From contig OZ244911.1 of assembly GCA_965221765.1 (NCBI GenBank), positions 1,240,001 through 1,304,000 of the forward strand: a stretch of 64,000 nt of DNA, in the 5' to 3' direction. The stretch's first letter is position 1. Each line of letters begins with the position of its first letter. The position numbers were made by a program, and so were the translations under genes. Under the pieces are notes generated by a model. The model was not told where the DNA came from. It saw nothing but the letters and a program-made list of their open reading frames with translations, and ran no database searches. The DNA is from Bin25 sp965221765. Its GTDB lineage: Bacteria; Bacteroidota; Bacteroidia; Flavobacteriales; Flavobacteriaceae. Positions 48,994 to 59,040 of the stretch are shown here, piece by piece.

Positions 48994-51984
48994 TTAGAAA
49001 ATAAGTTCGAGGCCACCAGTTATTGTTGCATAGGAGGGATACCCATACTGATCGTAAAAAAAGTTAGCTTCATCACCATCTCCTCTAGCGCTTACTTCTG
49101 GATCATAACCAGAATAGTTATCAATTTGGATAAGATGTCTGCCTATGAGACTCAATTTTAAAGAGAATTCTTTATTCAACACATGGACCTTTGAAAATTG
49201 ATAACTGATGTTTAGCTCCCTCAATTTCAAATAACTAGCGTCTTCAACAAAATGCGTGTTGGTGCCATTGATATTATAAAGTGCACTATAATAATCAGTT
49301 GGTTTTCTTTTTTCTAATGGTTTTTTGGACTGATCAATTTCGGGATGCAACAGTTCTTTGAACGTAGTTTGTTTTGTTTGATTGTAAACATCACCACCTT
49401 GTTTCCAATCCCATAGCATAAAGACACTAAGTGATTTATAGCGGAAAATAGAATTGAACCCTAAAGTAAAATTTGGATTGATATCGCCGATGACCGTTTG
49501 GACTTTATTACCATTTTTATCCAATAAAAACACGGGCAATCCTTGATGGTCTACCACATAGCCATCATCGTTTATCTGGTAATCATTTGGATTTTGATTT
49601 GTATTTAATTCATCCAAATTGGTGAGTATTTTGTTGCCAAGAAAAACCCCATAAGCCACCCCTTGTTTTATGATGAATGAATTTCTTGGTCCAATCTGCC
49701 AAACAGGTCGAAAGAGCTTTTCTATGTATTGATTGGTGGACTCAAACAAAAAAGTGGTGTCAAAGTAAACGTCTAGGTTATCGATCCAATTAACTGAAAG
49801 AGAAACTTCATTGGTGTATCCAGTTAAGGTCCCAGCATTTCTCCATTGAAGAGCATACCCTTCAGTTTCTACTGGAATATCGACGGGTAACACTTGGCCA
49901 TCTGTCTTTTTTTCTGCATAACTATATTCAAAACGGACCGTGTTCCCAATTTGAATATTGCCCCCAATTTCTAATTCTTTAGATAAGAACGGCCCTAAAT
50001 TAGAATTTCCAATGGTATTCTTCTCAGCAGTACCAGATGAAACAGAAAAGGTTTCAAATTGTGCCGCAAAAGGAGGAAGTAATCCTGCCGTACCCAATGA
50101 AGCCCTAATTTTGAATTCATTAACATGAGGGATCTTAAAATCTTCACTGAGGCGCCAAGCACCCGAAATACGGTAAAAAGTTTGCTGTCTCACTGCGGGA
50201 CCAAAAAGGGAGTTTCCGTCTCTTCTAATCAGAAAGCTACTCAGATAACGGTTTTTATAATCAAGGTCAATGATTCCAGCAAAGCTCTTTTCGACAAAGT
50301 CTGCTTTGTTCGAACTTAGCAGTTCAGAATTTGAAATGACATTATCCAAATCATTGAGATTTGAAATGCCAATTTGTGTCCCTCCAGCAAAGACATCATG
50401 CGTATGGCGATCATCATATAAAAAGAATAGTTTGGATTTTATATTTAAATCATCAAGTACATTTTTATCAAAGGAAAGAGTTAATTGCATGTTGTCTTTT
50501 CTAGACTTTTCTCGGTATCTAGTGATGTATCCCCCATCATAAATAGGAATATTGGTATTTAACCAGTCTTTGTCCACAAAAAAGTCTCGATCGTTTGCAT
50601 AGTAATCTAAAGAATAGGCCATTTCAAATTCGAGATAATCTGTAATTTCAAACGATATCTTGTAATTTCCAATCAAACGCTGTCGCCTGTTTTCAAAAAT
50701 TTCATTGTCTAGTGTGTATAAGGGATTGGTTTCTACTCCGGGCCAACCCGTTTCGGCTTGAGCATTCCAATTATAAGGGGAACCATCTTCATCATTGATA
50801 GCCGTTAAATCGGCATGAGGTGGAGTGTAAAATATAGTATAAAATGGACTGTCATAACCAAAACTTGGTTCTGCTCGCTCGCTGTTATAAAGGCTAGTAG
50901 ACGTAGTGATTTTAAACCTAGAATTGAATTGAATGTCATGATTCAAACGTATGGTTTGTCTATCAAAACCAAAATGATTAAAATTGAGAATCCCTTCTTG
51001 AGATAAATTGCTAAAGGAAAGATGACTCGATGTGTTGTCTGACCGATGTAGTATTTGTGCCGATTGGTTGTGAGAGATGTTGGTTGAAAAAAAATGAGAT
51101 AGGTTATCGTAATATACTGGAAATGGATTATCGGCAATACGATCTTCTTCGAGTACATAACCCCCATCATTTCCTCGAATAAAATGGCCTATTTCATCCA
51201 ATTTGTAGTTGTGTGAGGGATTAATTATCGGTCTTCTTGGTTTGGGTACATATGAAATACCAAATTCAGAACGTATCCTTAATCTTGTACCGAACGTAGG
51301 AGGCCCTCTTTTGGTGAAAATTTGAACCACACCATTGGCAGCCCTTGAACCATACAATGAAGCTCCAGCAGAACCTTTTAAAATTTCTATACTTTCGATA
51401 TCTTCCGAATTGATATCTGAAAGATGGCCCTCGATGATAGCTCCATCTAGAATAATTAAGGGATCTTGGTTTCCCAATAATGAGCTAGATCCACGGATTC
51501 GTATTTTGGGAGAAATACCCGGTAATCCATTTCCTTGGACCACATTAACTCCAGCTATCTTTCCTACCAATGTACTAACGGCATTGACACCAGGAACTTG
51601 TTGTAATACCGTTTCATTTACTTTTCCTACTGAAAAAGAAATTTTTCTAAGATTTGTTTTACCTGCAACACCTGTAAGAACGATTTCTTTTAATTCATTG
51701 TCTGGCAATAACACAATTTTATAAAAGAGTTGCTCTGTTATTGTAACGATCTGTGTTTCAAATCCGACGTACCTTACTTCAAGCACATCACCGACAGAAG
51801 CCATTAGCGCAAAATTTCCATCAAAACTTGTGGTTACACCTTTGGTTGTGTTTGAGATTAAAACAGTTGCCCCTGGAAGTGGTATGTTCTTTTGATCAAG
51901 GACAGTTCCTTGAATTTGACTTTCTTGAGCGATAAGCAAACGAGATATTACAGTAAAAACGAACAAAAAGAATAAACGCATCAA
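48994..51984 (-). CDS. SusC/RagA-family TonB-dependent outer-membrane transporter
   Basis: 996 residues. A signal peptide (FFLFVFTVISRLLIAQ) precedes a carboxypeptidase-regulatory-like domain (GTVLDQKNIPLPGATVLI, TSFDGNFAL), then the plug (GKIAGVNVVQGNGLPG, IRIRGSSSLLGNQDPLIILD, ILKGSAGASLYGSRAANGVV) and the barrel, ending TITGGLELIF. The length is normal. It is transcribed toward the SusD gene, whose start lies 12 bases after the SusC stop, giving the usual two-gene operon. It imports a surface-bound nutrient powered by TonB. Confidence 0.95.
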   Translation of the reverse strand: MMRLFFLFVFTVISRLLIAQESQIQGTVLDQKNIPLPGATVLISNTTKGVTTSFDGNFALMASVGDVLEVRYVGFETQIVTITEQLFYKIVLLPDNELKEIVLTGVAGKTNLRKISFSVGKVNETVLQQVPGVNAVSTLVGKIAGVNVVQGNGLPGISPKIRIRGSSSLLGNQDPLIILDGAIIEGHLSDINSEDIESIEILKGSAGASLYGSRAANGVVQIFTKRGPPTFGTRLRIRSEFGISYVPKPRRPIINPSHNYKLDEIGHFIRGNDGGYVLEEDRIADNPFPVYYDNLSHFFSTNISHNQSAQILHRSDNTSSHLSFSNLSQEGILNFNHFGFDRQTIRLNHDIQFNSRFKITTSTSLYNSERAEPSFGYDSPFYTIFYTPPHADLTAINDEDGSPYNWNAQAETGWPGVETNPLYTLDNEIFENRRQRLIGNYKISFEITDYLEFEMAYSLDYYANDRDFFVDKDWLNTNIPIYDGGYITRYREKSRKDNMQLTLSFDKNVLDDLNIKSKLFFLYDDRHTHDVFAGGTQIGISNLNDLDNVISNSELLSSNKADFVEKSFAGIIDLDYKNRYLSSFLIRRDGNSLFGPAVRQQTFYRISGAWRLSEDFKIPHVNEFKIRASLGTAGLLPPFAAQFETFSVSSGTAEKNTIGNSNLGPFLSKELEIGGNIQIGNTVRFEYSYAEKKTDGQVLPVDIPVETEGYALQWRNAGTLTGYTNEVSLSVNWIDNLDVYFDTTFLFESTNQYIEKLFRPVWQIGPRNSFIIKQGVAYGVFLGNKILTNLDELNTNQNPNDYQINDDGYVVDHQGLPVFLLDKNGNKVQTVIGDINPNFTLGFNSIFRYKSLSVFMLWDWKQGGDVYNQTKQTTFKELLHPEIDQSKKPLEKRKPTDYYSALYNINGTNTHFVEDASYLKLRELNISYQFSKVHVLNKEFSLKLSLIGRHLIQIDNYSGYDPEVSARGDGDEANFFYDQYGYPSYATITGGLELIF

Positions 51985-52057
51985 TAAATTGGTGTTAAGA
52001 GATATAGAAAAATTTTGGGTGCTAGTGAGGTTAGTGGCTCAAATAAATAATGCGATG

Positions 52058-52065
52058 CAAATGTA
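52058..52065 (-). promoter_or_regulatory. -7 box of the SusC/SusD operon
   Basis: TACATTTG on the minus strand, within ATACATTTGCATCG, about 74 bases before the SusC start. The same TACATTTG core occurs in every unit of the tandem array in front of the second SusC gene. Confidence 0.5.
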
Positions 52066-52280
52066 TAAAAAACTACTGCTTTAAATAGGACTATTGAATA
52101 ATATTCTTATTTTCATTTGGAATAATTAATTGGGGATATTTGTTTGATATCGCTACATCTCTTGATAAATTTGAAACATTAGAATTGCCCATAATATCCC
52201 ATAGTCAAACAATTGAATTTGACTTTATTGAAAAGTCTCTCCGTTATGTACTCTTATACTTGGTTTATTCTTGTTATTTC

Positions 52281-52369
52281 TAGAAACGTCAAGATTACAC
52301 CTAAATGAACATCATAGTCAACATAGTTTGATTTCGATTGTTCGTGTTGCACTAGATAGTTGAACATGG
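52281..52369 (-). mobile_element. Solo end remnant of an IS30-like element
   Basis: TAGAAACGTCAAGATTACACC at 52281 resembles TTTGAAACGTCAAAATGACACC near the transposase start of IS30 copy A, and the segment ends GCACTAGATAGTTGAACATGG, the IS30 terminal sequence. About 90 bases remain. It lies immediately before the duplicated protease-module flank. Confidence 0.55.
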
Positions 52370-52474
52370 TAATATTTTTAATTTAAGGGCAAACCCTCTT
52401 TGTTAAGAAAAAGAACGCTTGGCTTTTTTGATTTTACTGAGATGGATTTTTGGGGCTTTTCAAGGTATGATGGT
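52370..52474 (+). repeat. Repeat shared with 40909-41012
   Basis: Plus-strand counterpart of the repeat upstream of the C10 protease gene. It begins directly at the IS30 end remnant. Together with the protease and lipoprotein genes downstream it marks a duplicated locus. Confidence 0.55.
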
Positions 52475-52532
52475 ATCCGTGCCATGTTTTCTATTTTTTG
52501 AAAAATAGGTTTTAAGAAAATAGAAAGGATTC

Positions 52533-52841
52533 GTGTTTGAAGCCCTTCAAAAACCTTTTTTGAAAGGCGTTCTTCAGATGCAAAAGTTGGTTTCCAAAGA
52601 TTCCATTGATGACACCGTATCGATGGGTCAAAGCTTTTTGGAAATAAATTGGGAGATTTGGAAACAAATTTTTTCGATCTGTATTAGAGAAATCGGAAAA
52701 GAAGATGGGGACACCTCTCATTCAAGATGCAAAGGATCGTCGATACCATATAGGAATTCGAATTTTAAGTTTCAAAAATTAATGTTTGAAATAAAAGATA
52801 GTGTTGTTAACTTTATGAAAGATATCATTATCCATTGCTGA
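52533..52841 (+). CDS. Hypothetical protein upstream of the copy-2 protease
   Basis: 102 codons from a GTG. The first 70 residues (ALQKPFLKGVLQMQKLV, INWEIWKQIFSICIREIGKE) look helical. Its TGA overlaps the ATG of the protease gene (TGATG), which would allow coupled translation, but no family is recognised and it may be a decayed fragment. No counterpart was found in copy 1. Confidence 0.3.
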   Translation: MFEALQKPFLKGVLQMQKLVSKDSIDDTVSMGQSFLEINWEIWKQIFSICIREIGKEDGDTSHSRCKGSSIPYRNSNFKFQKLMFEIKDSVVNFMKDIIIHC

Positions 52842-54383
52842 TGAAAAAATTCCGGATTCCTCATTTGATCAGCTTTGGTATCTTCTTCTTGGCTTGCCAA
52901 AAAGAAGATGTTTTAACCCCAAAGGATTCCATTCCAAATGCTGAATCTGTCATCACGACAGAACCCGAATTACCGCCAGGGGATTTGATTGTTCTCGGAG
53001 ATCAAGTGGATTCACCTTATTCTGTTTAAAACATGACAAAGGCACTCAAAAGTCTCCGTCAATCAGCGAGAGCAGAACTTCCAAGTGACTATGAAATTAA
53101 TACCACACATATCTATGTGAAGTTTTTACCAAAATCCGAAGATCATTTGGATATTCTTTCTCTTGATGAAGAATTGATTCTATACACCTATCCATTAGAT
53201 CGAGAAATTGTTCGTGGCGGTTCTTATTATATTGATCCCAATGCTCCCAAAGACAAGCCCACGCCTCTTTATGCGACGGTTCGAGTCGATTTCGAACTAC
53301 CTAAAGAAGTGCCGCATGAAAAGCTGATTAAACTTCATAACCCCCAAGAAACAGAAGATTATGATATCATTGAAACCAACAACAAATACGATAATCAGTT
53401 TATAGCTTCCCTGGTTAACGAATCATTTCGTCTGACGGGACATCATGTCCAAGAGAAATCATCCACAGTTTATGCAAAGAGATATACCCCTTCTGGAACG
53501 ATTAAAACCTATGATTCGACGAAAAGTTCTTATGTCGGTATTGCGGGTTTGAAAGTAAGAATCCGAGGTGGTCTATTTACCCAAACACAATTTACGGATG
53601 ATAATGGTTATTTTAAATCGCGCAGATCCTACAGTCGAAGTGTCTATTATGCGTTTAATTTTGAACGTCATGATTTCATGATTAGAACACCTGGGCGTTC
53701 TAATCCAGAAGGTGTGAGTACATCAAGGTCGAGGGGCCCCTTGAGATTGAATTTTTCCGAAAGTGATATTCGAAGTTACTATGCCAATATATTTAGGGCA
53801 GCATATCACTATTATCACGGATATATTGAAGGATTACACCGACCCCCACAGAACACATTATTAAGAGGTCAAGTTAAAATTGAAGCGAATCAAAACAAAC
53901 ACCCCACGTATTTGGGAACCCATCAAACGGCTGGCTGGTTTTTAGGACGCACTAGTTAAGATTAAAATATATGATTCTAGTCGAGATAGTGATGAGGTTT
54001 ATGCAACGGTCATTCATGAATTAGCACATGCAGCACATTGGTGTTTAGGAAGTCGATCAGATTTTTTATCGGCAGATTTAATTGTCAAAGAGAGTTGGGC
54101 AAGTGGCGTTGAGTGGAATATAACAAGATTGATCTATCCCGCATATCAACCATCTTACTTCAATTTTTATAGTGGAGTCGTTCAGGACATGATTGATTAT
54201 GAAATAAACAATCCCACGTCAATCAATGAATCTGTTTCAGGGTACACCATTTACCAAATTGAGCAAGCATTAAAAGGAAAACGCACTTGGAATGCATCGA
54301 AAGACAACATTAAATCAAAGTATAATAACCAAACTGAAACCCAATTGAATGCTCTTTTTAATTCATGGTTTTATCAGGAGTAG
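52841..54383 (+). pseudogene. HExxH zinc-protease lipoprotein, copy 2, one stop and one frameshift
   Basis: ATG 52841 opens a lipoprotein signal ending IFFLAC-QKED. A TAA at 53027-53029 interrupts PYSV-NMTKALKSLRQS; copy 1 has Glu there (TVENMKKALNSLRKS), so this is a point nonsense change. The frame continues to 53959, then shifts to read KIKIYDSSRDSDEVYATVIHELAHAAHW (HExxH) and KESWASG, ending at 54383. Domains match copy 1: N-terminal region, regulatory-like beta domain (SGTIKTYDSTKSS to YAFNFERHDF), zincin. The small lipoprotein gene overlaps its end, as expected for a coupled pair. Confidence 0.7.
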
Positions 54384-54879
54384 TTTCATACTATTTTTTC
54401 TAACGTCTGTTCAATGTGTTGAAAGAATCATCGAGATAGATTATGGTTATTCCATATCATACCACTATCTCAACCATTCTGGAACTGATTTAGCAATCAT
54501 AGCGTATGATGATTTAGGTGAAATAATAAATTCTTGGGCATTAGCTTCGAATGAGAAATTAGTCTTTGATTCGACATTAGGAGGTGTTGGAACTCCTCCT
54601 ACTCCGTTTTGTAAGAATATTGCCAAAAAAGATAAAATAGAATCGCATTGTGCAAAAAAAGTTGTCGTTATGTTTCAAAATGAAAAATGTAATGAGTATA
54701 AAAATGGATTCCCATCGGAAAGAAATATTTTTAATATGGAAAAGTATTTGGAATATGAATTTTATTTAAAAAAGAACCGAAAAGAAAACGATCCAATTTT
54801 TAATAGTCACGATTTTGTTCTCACTTGGACTTTCACCCCCGAAGATATAGCACAAGCCATCGATTGTGATGTGCTTTGA
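54349..54879 (+). CDS. Small lipoprotein partner, copy 2
   Basis: 176 residues from ATG 54349, overlapping the protease end by 35 bases. A lipoprotein-type signal (FILFFLTSVQC) precedes ISYHYLNHSGTDLAIIAYDD, a middle region with three Cys, and the ending LTWTFTPEDIAQAIDCD shared with copy 1 at 35620-36134. It is intact here while its protease neighbour is broken. A dedicated partner, inhibitor or substrate-handling role is inferred only from the conserved gene pairing. Confidence 0.65.
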   Translation: MLFLIHGFIRSSFILFFLTSVQCVERIIEIDYGYSISYHYLNHSGTDLAIIAYDDLGEIINSWALASNEKLVFDSTLGGVGTPPTPFCKNIAKKDKIESHCAKKVVVMFQNEKCNEYKNGFPSERNIFNMEKYLEYEFYLKKNRKENDPIFNSHDFVLTWTFTPEDIAQAIDCDVL

Positions 54880-54960
54880 AATGAAAATGGTTTGGTGATG
54901 ACTATTTCATGAGCACCTCTCTTTAGCAATTGTTCTTGTAAGAGCCGATAGGGACTCTTA

Positions 54961-54983
54961 TTGCACTAGGTAGTTAAATATGG
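54961..54983 (+). mobile_element. IS30 terminal sequence remnant
   Basis: TTGCACTAGGTAGTTAAATA then TGG is a three-mismatch version of the IS30 end TTGCACTAGATAGTTGAACATGG. It lies about 80 bases after the copy-2 lipoprotein gene, so the duplicated module is bounded on both sides by IS30-like ends. Confidence 0.45.
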
Positions 54984-55008
54984 CTTGAATACTTTGAAAG
55001 CAGTTTTT

Positions 55009-55591
55009 TTATGTCTGACTGTGATACTTCTTTACCTTCGTAACGGTTGCCAAAGAGACCCCCAATCGGCCACTAATATCTCGACAGGACTTCCTTTTTT
55101 GTAATAAGGAAATGATTTTTTTGTGTTTTTTGAGAAAGGTTTCTCGGCTTTCGACGGATCTGTAGTGTCGGCCGAATTTTCCTCCTCGTTGTTGATAGGC
55201 TTCTCGTCCTTGACGAATACGTTCTGAGATTGTCCCGCGTTCTAATTCATACAAACTAGCCATCACCGAGACGATCATTTTCCAAATCGGGTTTTGAGTG
55301 CCATCGGGATTACGACTCGGAACGCCTAATTCTTTCACCACGATGTTGATGTTATTCTCTTCGTAGATCATGTAAGGTATGGAGCACATCGGCTGAGATC
55401 ATCCACCACGACTTCGGTGACCTTATTATTTATGACCAGTTTTAACAACTGAGACGTTTGGGGACGTTCTTTGAAGGGGATCTCACCAGAAACCCCCTTG
55501 TCAAAAGCGTTAAATCATAGGTGTCTTTGTCGAGGTCAAATCGCTGGCATTTTTGTTGATAGGTGGAAATTCGGTTGTATTTGATTTTCAC
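55009..55591 (-). pseudogene. Serine recombinase (resolvase/invertase), frameshifted
   Basis: Reconstructed from GTG 55591: KIKYNRISTYQQKCQRF with the catalytic Ser in R-I-S-T, then (shifted) FDKGVSGEIPFKERPQ, LLKLVINNKVTEVVVDDLSR, a short deletion, and the intact last 126 codons (NINIVVKELGVPSRNPDG, SLYELERGTISERIRQGREA, C-terminal HTH DISGRLGVSLATVTKVKKY). The motifs order as in small serine resolvases. The shifts near 55500 and 55390 inactivate it. Probably part of a plasmid or transposon once present here. Confidence 0.7.
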
Positions 55592-55939
55592 GGCAACTGT
55601 TTCAAATTAATATCAAATATATTAATGAGACCTTTACACTAAAATTTTGATTTCCCGCTAAGGTAAAGGATTTAATCGAAAATCCCTTTTTTATTTGACC
55701 ATTGGTTTTTATTGTTACTTTTTGGTATATCGTACGCGATAAGCATCATTTCAAATCTTATGAATCCAAACCCATGTGTTTTTTGAATCCCCATCAAGGG
55801 CGGAGTCGCACAACGACCCCACCGTTTTTTAATCAAATCAACGACCTTATCGATTGAGAACCCATTGAGACTTTATGGGTCGAAAACGATACATTAGGCA
55901 AAAAACAACGAGGCCAAAAAATCGAGCATTCCATGATGT
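55592..55939 (+). other. Intergenic stretch, nothing recognised
   Basis: No coding frame with family character. It likely contains the lost upstream region of the recombinase and the start of the IS5-type remnant. Confidence 0.35.
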
Positions 55940-56552
55940 TATTGAATAGGCAACTCCTCTCTGTCTAGTTTCATTGATCGGATGTTCGGACCCAAGAGTT
56001 CATTAAAGACCGTATTCGATGCACCGCTTTTTGTGATTGAGACCTAGCAGATGCCCTTCCCAACCATCGCACGCGGTCTCGCTTCTGTTGGGAGTTGACG
56101 GCCAAAACGATTGATCAAAGCATCATGGAAGAAATCCATCGACCGCTCACCGAAAAACAAGCGATCATGCAAGGCACGGCCGTGGTAGATACCAGCAGCA
56201 ACACTAGTCTCTTTATGCCCAAAGGTCAACTCAAGAAAATGGCTCAAGACCGAAAAGAAGACCAGCGTAAAGAGCCAGGCACTCTAAGCCGAAGAAAGCG
56301 ATCATGCGTAACTAGAAGAAGATCGTCCCCATGCCGACCATGAAGCTCGTTGGTTCAAAAAAAGAAAAACGACCGATGATGGTTACCAACAGTACATATG
56401 GCCACGACCAGAAAAGGTCTGATGCTAGGGTACACACGGTGGTGGCCAATGAGTAGGACCGTCAAGGTCTCCAGCCTTTGATAGAAAGTCTTTCGGTCGA
56501 AGAACGACAACGAGTGTTGGCTAATAAAGGCGACCCATCAAAAGAGAATAAA
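55940..56552 (+). pseudogene. IS5-family transposase remnant (type A), N-terminal and middle
   Basis: Reads in pieces: DLADALPNHRTRSRFCWELT (compare APDHSTLSRFRSEL in the remnant at 44.3 kb), then AKTIDQSIMEEIHRPLTEKQ and QGTAVVDTSSNTSLFMPKGQ (catalytic Asp region). Multiple shifts. It is cut at the right by the type B element, which is inserted next to or into it. Confidence 0.6.
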
Positions 56553-56554
56553 TA

Positions 56555-57930
56555 GTCACTCCTTAAAAAGTCCAAATATAGTCTCCATCCCTTTTATATT
56601 AAGGGGTGAAGAGTTCAATGCTAGTTTATATTAGGTTATAAATCGGCAAGAAAATGCGTATTTTACTTGCAAAACCTTGCAGAAATGATTAAAAAAAATA
56701 ACGCCAAAACAATTCCCATGATTTGAATCAGCATTTGCAGACCTTTTCCATCCAAACCATCGCATCCAATGGCTAGCCGATGCCATCGACTGATCACCTT
56801 TTGAACAAGTCTTTACTCGGTGGTATGCTCCCAAAGGCCGTCTAGCCATCCCGATGCGTGTGATGGTGGGTGGTTTGATGCTCCAACGACTTGATCATCT
56901 AAAGGATGAAACCCTCTTGGATCGCTGGATTGAACATCCTAGCATGCCGTATTTTACCGGACGGATTTCATGAAATAAGAACCCCCTGGCGATTCTTCTG
57001 ATGGGGGTCCTATTAGAAAACGGATGGGCGAAAAAGAGATAAAGACCCTCTTTGCTTATTGGGTTCAGTGGCCTCCAAAAGAAATCAAGAAGTCCTCATC
57101 GATGGTGTTATCCCATACCACTGTCCAAGGCAACAACGTGATGGTTCCGACCGATGCCCAACGGAATCAAAAAGTCATCGATCAATACAACCAAATCGCT
57201 AAAAAAGAGAATATAAAACAATGCCAGAGGGTTGCCAAGGCCAGTGCGTCAAACTTTTCATGGGAAGCCTCCTCGACGAGCCAAAATAGCCGCCTCCAAA
57301 CGCAAGACCTTCACAGGTCGATCAGTGCGAGCATGAAAGCGAAAACTTCTCTCTCCATCACTCGATGATGATCTAGAAGACTTGAAGTGGTACCAATGGG
57401 TGATGGATCAACAAAAAACCCATCAGAATAACGTCGATGCGATTCATCAACCATGCACCGCTGGTATGGCCAAAGGCAAGGCTCATAAGAACTATGCATT
57501 GGGTAATAACGTCGGCTTGATGGCCACTAGGGGTCGACAGATGATCATCACAGCCATCGGTGCTTTTGAGGGCAACCCTCATGATAGCCAGACCACCATA
57601 TCAATGCCAGGCCAACCATTGAAAAGGGATCCCCGGATCGAAAACAAAAGAAACAGAAGAAGTTCCGACGCCCAGCCGCTATGGAACCGCTCATTGGCAA
57701 CCTTAAAACAGAACATCGGATGCCAAAAAACGACTTGATGGGCGGCCAATCACCAACCATCAATGCCTATTTAGCAGCAACAAGGTGGCCTTGAAAGAAA
57801 TTCATGGAACCATTATAGTCGACGATGTTCTTTTTTACTTTTTCAAAGGGTCTCCTTTTTCAGCCCAAAGAACTCTGATAATAAAACTAAGTGAACTACA
57901 ACTAATAAAAAAGACTTTTTAAGGAGCGAC
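56555..57930 (+). mobile_element. IS5-superfamily element (type B), complete ends, dead transposase
   Basis: 1376 bp with terminal inverted repeats of about 18 bp (GTCRCTCCTTAAAAAGTC, one mismatch between ends) and TA on each outer side, a likely two-base target duplication. The coding content runs in several frames: LADAIDWSFF-like start near 56770, LIDGVIP/TTVQGNNVMVPTDAQRNQK near 57100, AGMAKGKAHKNYALGNNVGL near 57470, and an ending IEP-x-IGNLKTEHRMPKNDL near 57690. These are the conserved blocks of IS5-type transposases of the TTVQ-x-N/KGKAHKKYEFGNK group. Numerous shifts make it inactive. Confidence 0.72.
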
Positions 57931-58135
57931 TAAATAATCAGTTGTTTGAAATGCTGAAGGATCTGAAAAGCCAATTAGCTCATGGGTTAAAAGCGATGGT
58001 TGAGTGTGGAAAAAGATCGAAATTCTTAATGAATTTTCCGCACATTAGAAATATAATTCAGAATGCGAATTACTATAATTTTTATCAACTTCGACCTTTC
58101 TAAAAACAGTTCTATTTTTCTATCTAAAGCTTTTT

Positions 58136-58414
58136 TTAACCATTGTAATAAAAATCGTCCAGATTTTTGACTAATTCCCCATTCCTTATGTATTTGATAT
58201 CGGTGAAATCCCTTAGGGCTTGGTTTTGAAAAAAATACATCACAATCATTCGTTTTCTCAAAGAGATACGAGAATCTTTCATTAAGGTATATTGGTTCGG
58301 ATATAAAATACTTTTTATAGATACCACAGCAGTATGGCAGTGGTTTTCACTTTTTCTTAAAGAAATTGATCTGGAACAAGTGCATCGAGGACAGTGGACA
58401 GTCCCCCCTCCCAT
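58136..58414 (-). CDS. Short hypothetical open frame
   Basis: 92 codons ending ALRDFTDIKYIRNGELVKNL then DDFYYNG. No family, signal or start context is recognised. The C-terminal half looks more protein-like than the Cys-rich beginning, so it may be the tail of a decayed gene. Confidence 0.25.
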   Translation of the reverse strand: MGGGTVHCPRCTCSRSISLRKSENHCHTAVVSIKSILYPNQYTLMKDSRISLRKRMIVMYFFQNQALRDFTDIKYIRNGELVKNLDDFYYNG

Positions 58415-58463
58415 AATTTCCTATTATAATCATTTTTCGATACTACATTTATAAGGGAATAAC

Positions 58464-59030
58464 TCAAATATCTTTAATAATGATAATGGTTGACTCATCG
58501 TCTTGATTTTCTTTATTATTCAACCTTTCTATAGTTTCGTAATAAGATTTGTTGGTTCTCTGAATAGACATTCCCAAGTCAAACCGGCCAATTCGTGTAT
58601 AGCATACTACATAGGTAAGCTCCTCTCCGGGGAACTTAGGATAATCGACCCAAACTAGTTCCCACCCCAATTGATCTGTATCAAGGCTTAATAATTTGAT
58701 GGTTATTTCATCCCAACTATTCCATTTAATGTCTGACTTCTCGATAACCTTAGGTAAATCACTTAATACTTGGTTTACCTTTTGAGATATATTACTTAAT
58801 TCATATGGGGTATCTTCATTTGGTTTATTAATCCACAATTCAAACATCTCTGTCCCTAGCAATTCTATATTTGCTGTAAGTTCATAAATATCCCTGCATT
58901 TGTGTTTATTATCTCCTCCTACCTTACAATCATTCAACACATAACTTTTAAGACTTTCTATTATCGTTTGGCTTGACAACGAATTCACTGTTAGTATAGT
59001 AATTATTAGGGGAAATAATAGGTATTTCAT
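58464..59030 (-). CDS. Secreted protein of unknown function
   Basis: 188 residues with a signal peptide (YLLFPLIITILTVNSLSSQ). The mature part contains two Cys in a VLNDCKVGGDNKHKCRD loop and a beta-rich WELVWVDYPKFPGEELTYVV core. No family recognised. It starts ten bases after the stop of the upstream gene (59041-59665), so the two probably form an operon of exported proteins. Confidence 0.55.
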   Translation of the reverse strand: MKYLLFPLIITILTVNSLSSQTIIESLKSYVLNDCKVGGDNKHKCRDIYELTANIELLGTEMFELWINKPNEDTPYELSNISQKVNQVLSDLPKVIEKSDIKWNSWDEITIKLLSLDTDQLGWELVWVDYPKFPGEELTYVVCYTRIGRFDLGMSIQRTNKSYYETIERLNNKENQDDESTIIIIKDI

Positions 59031-59040
59031 GAATCTTTTT

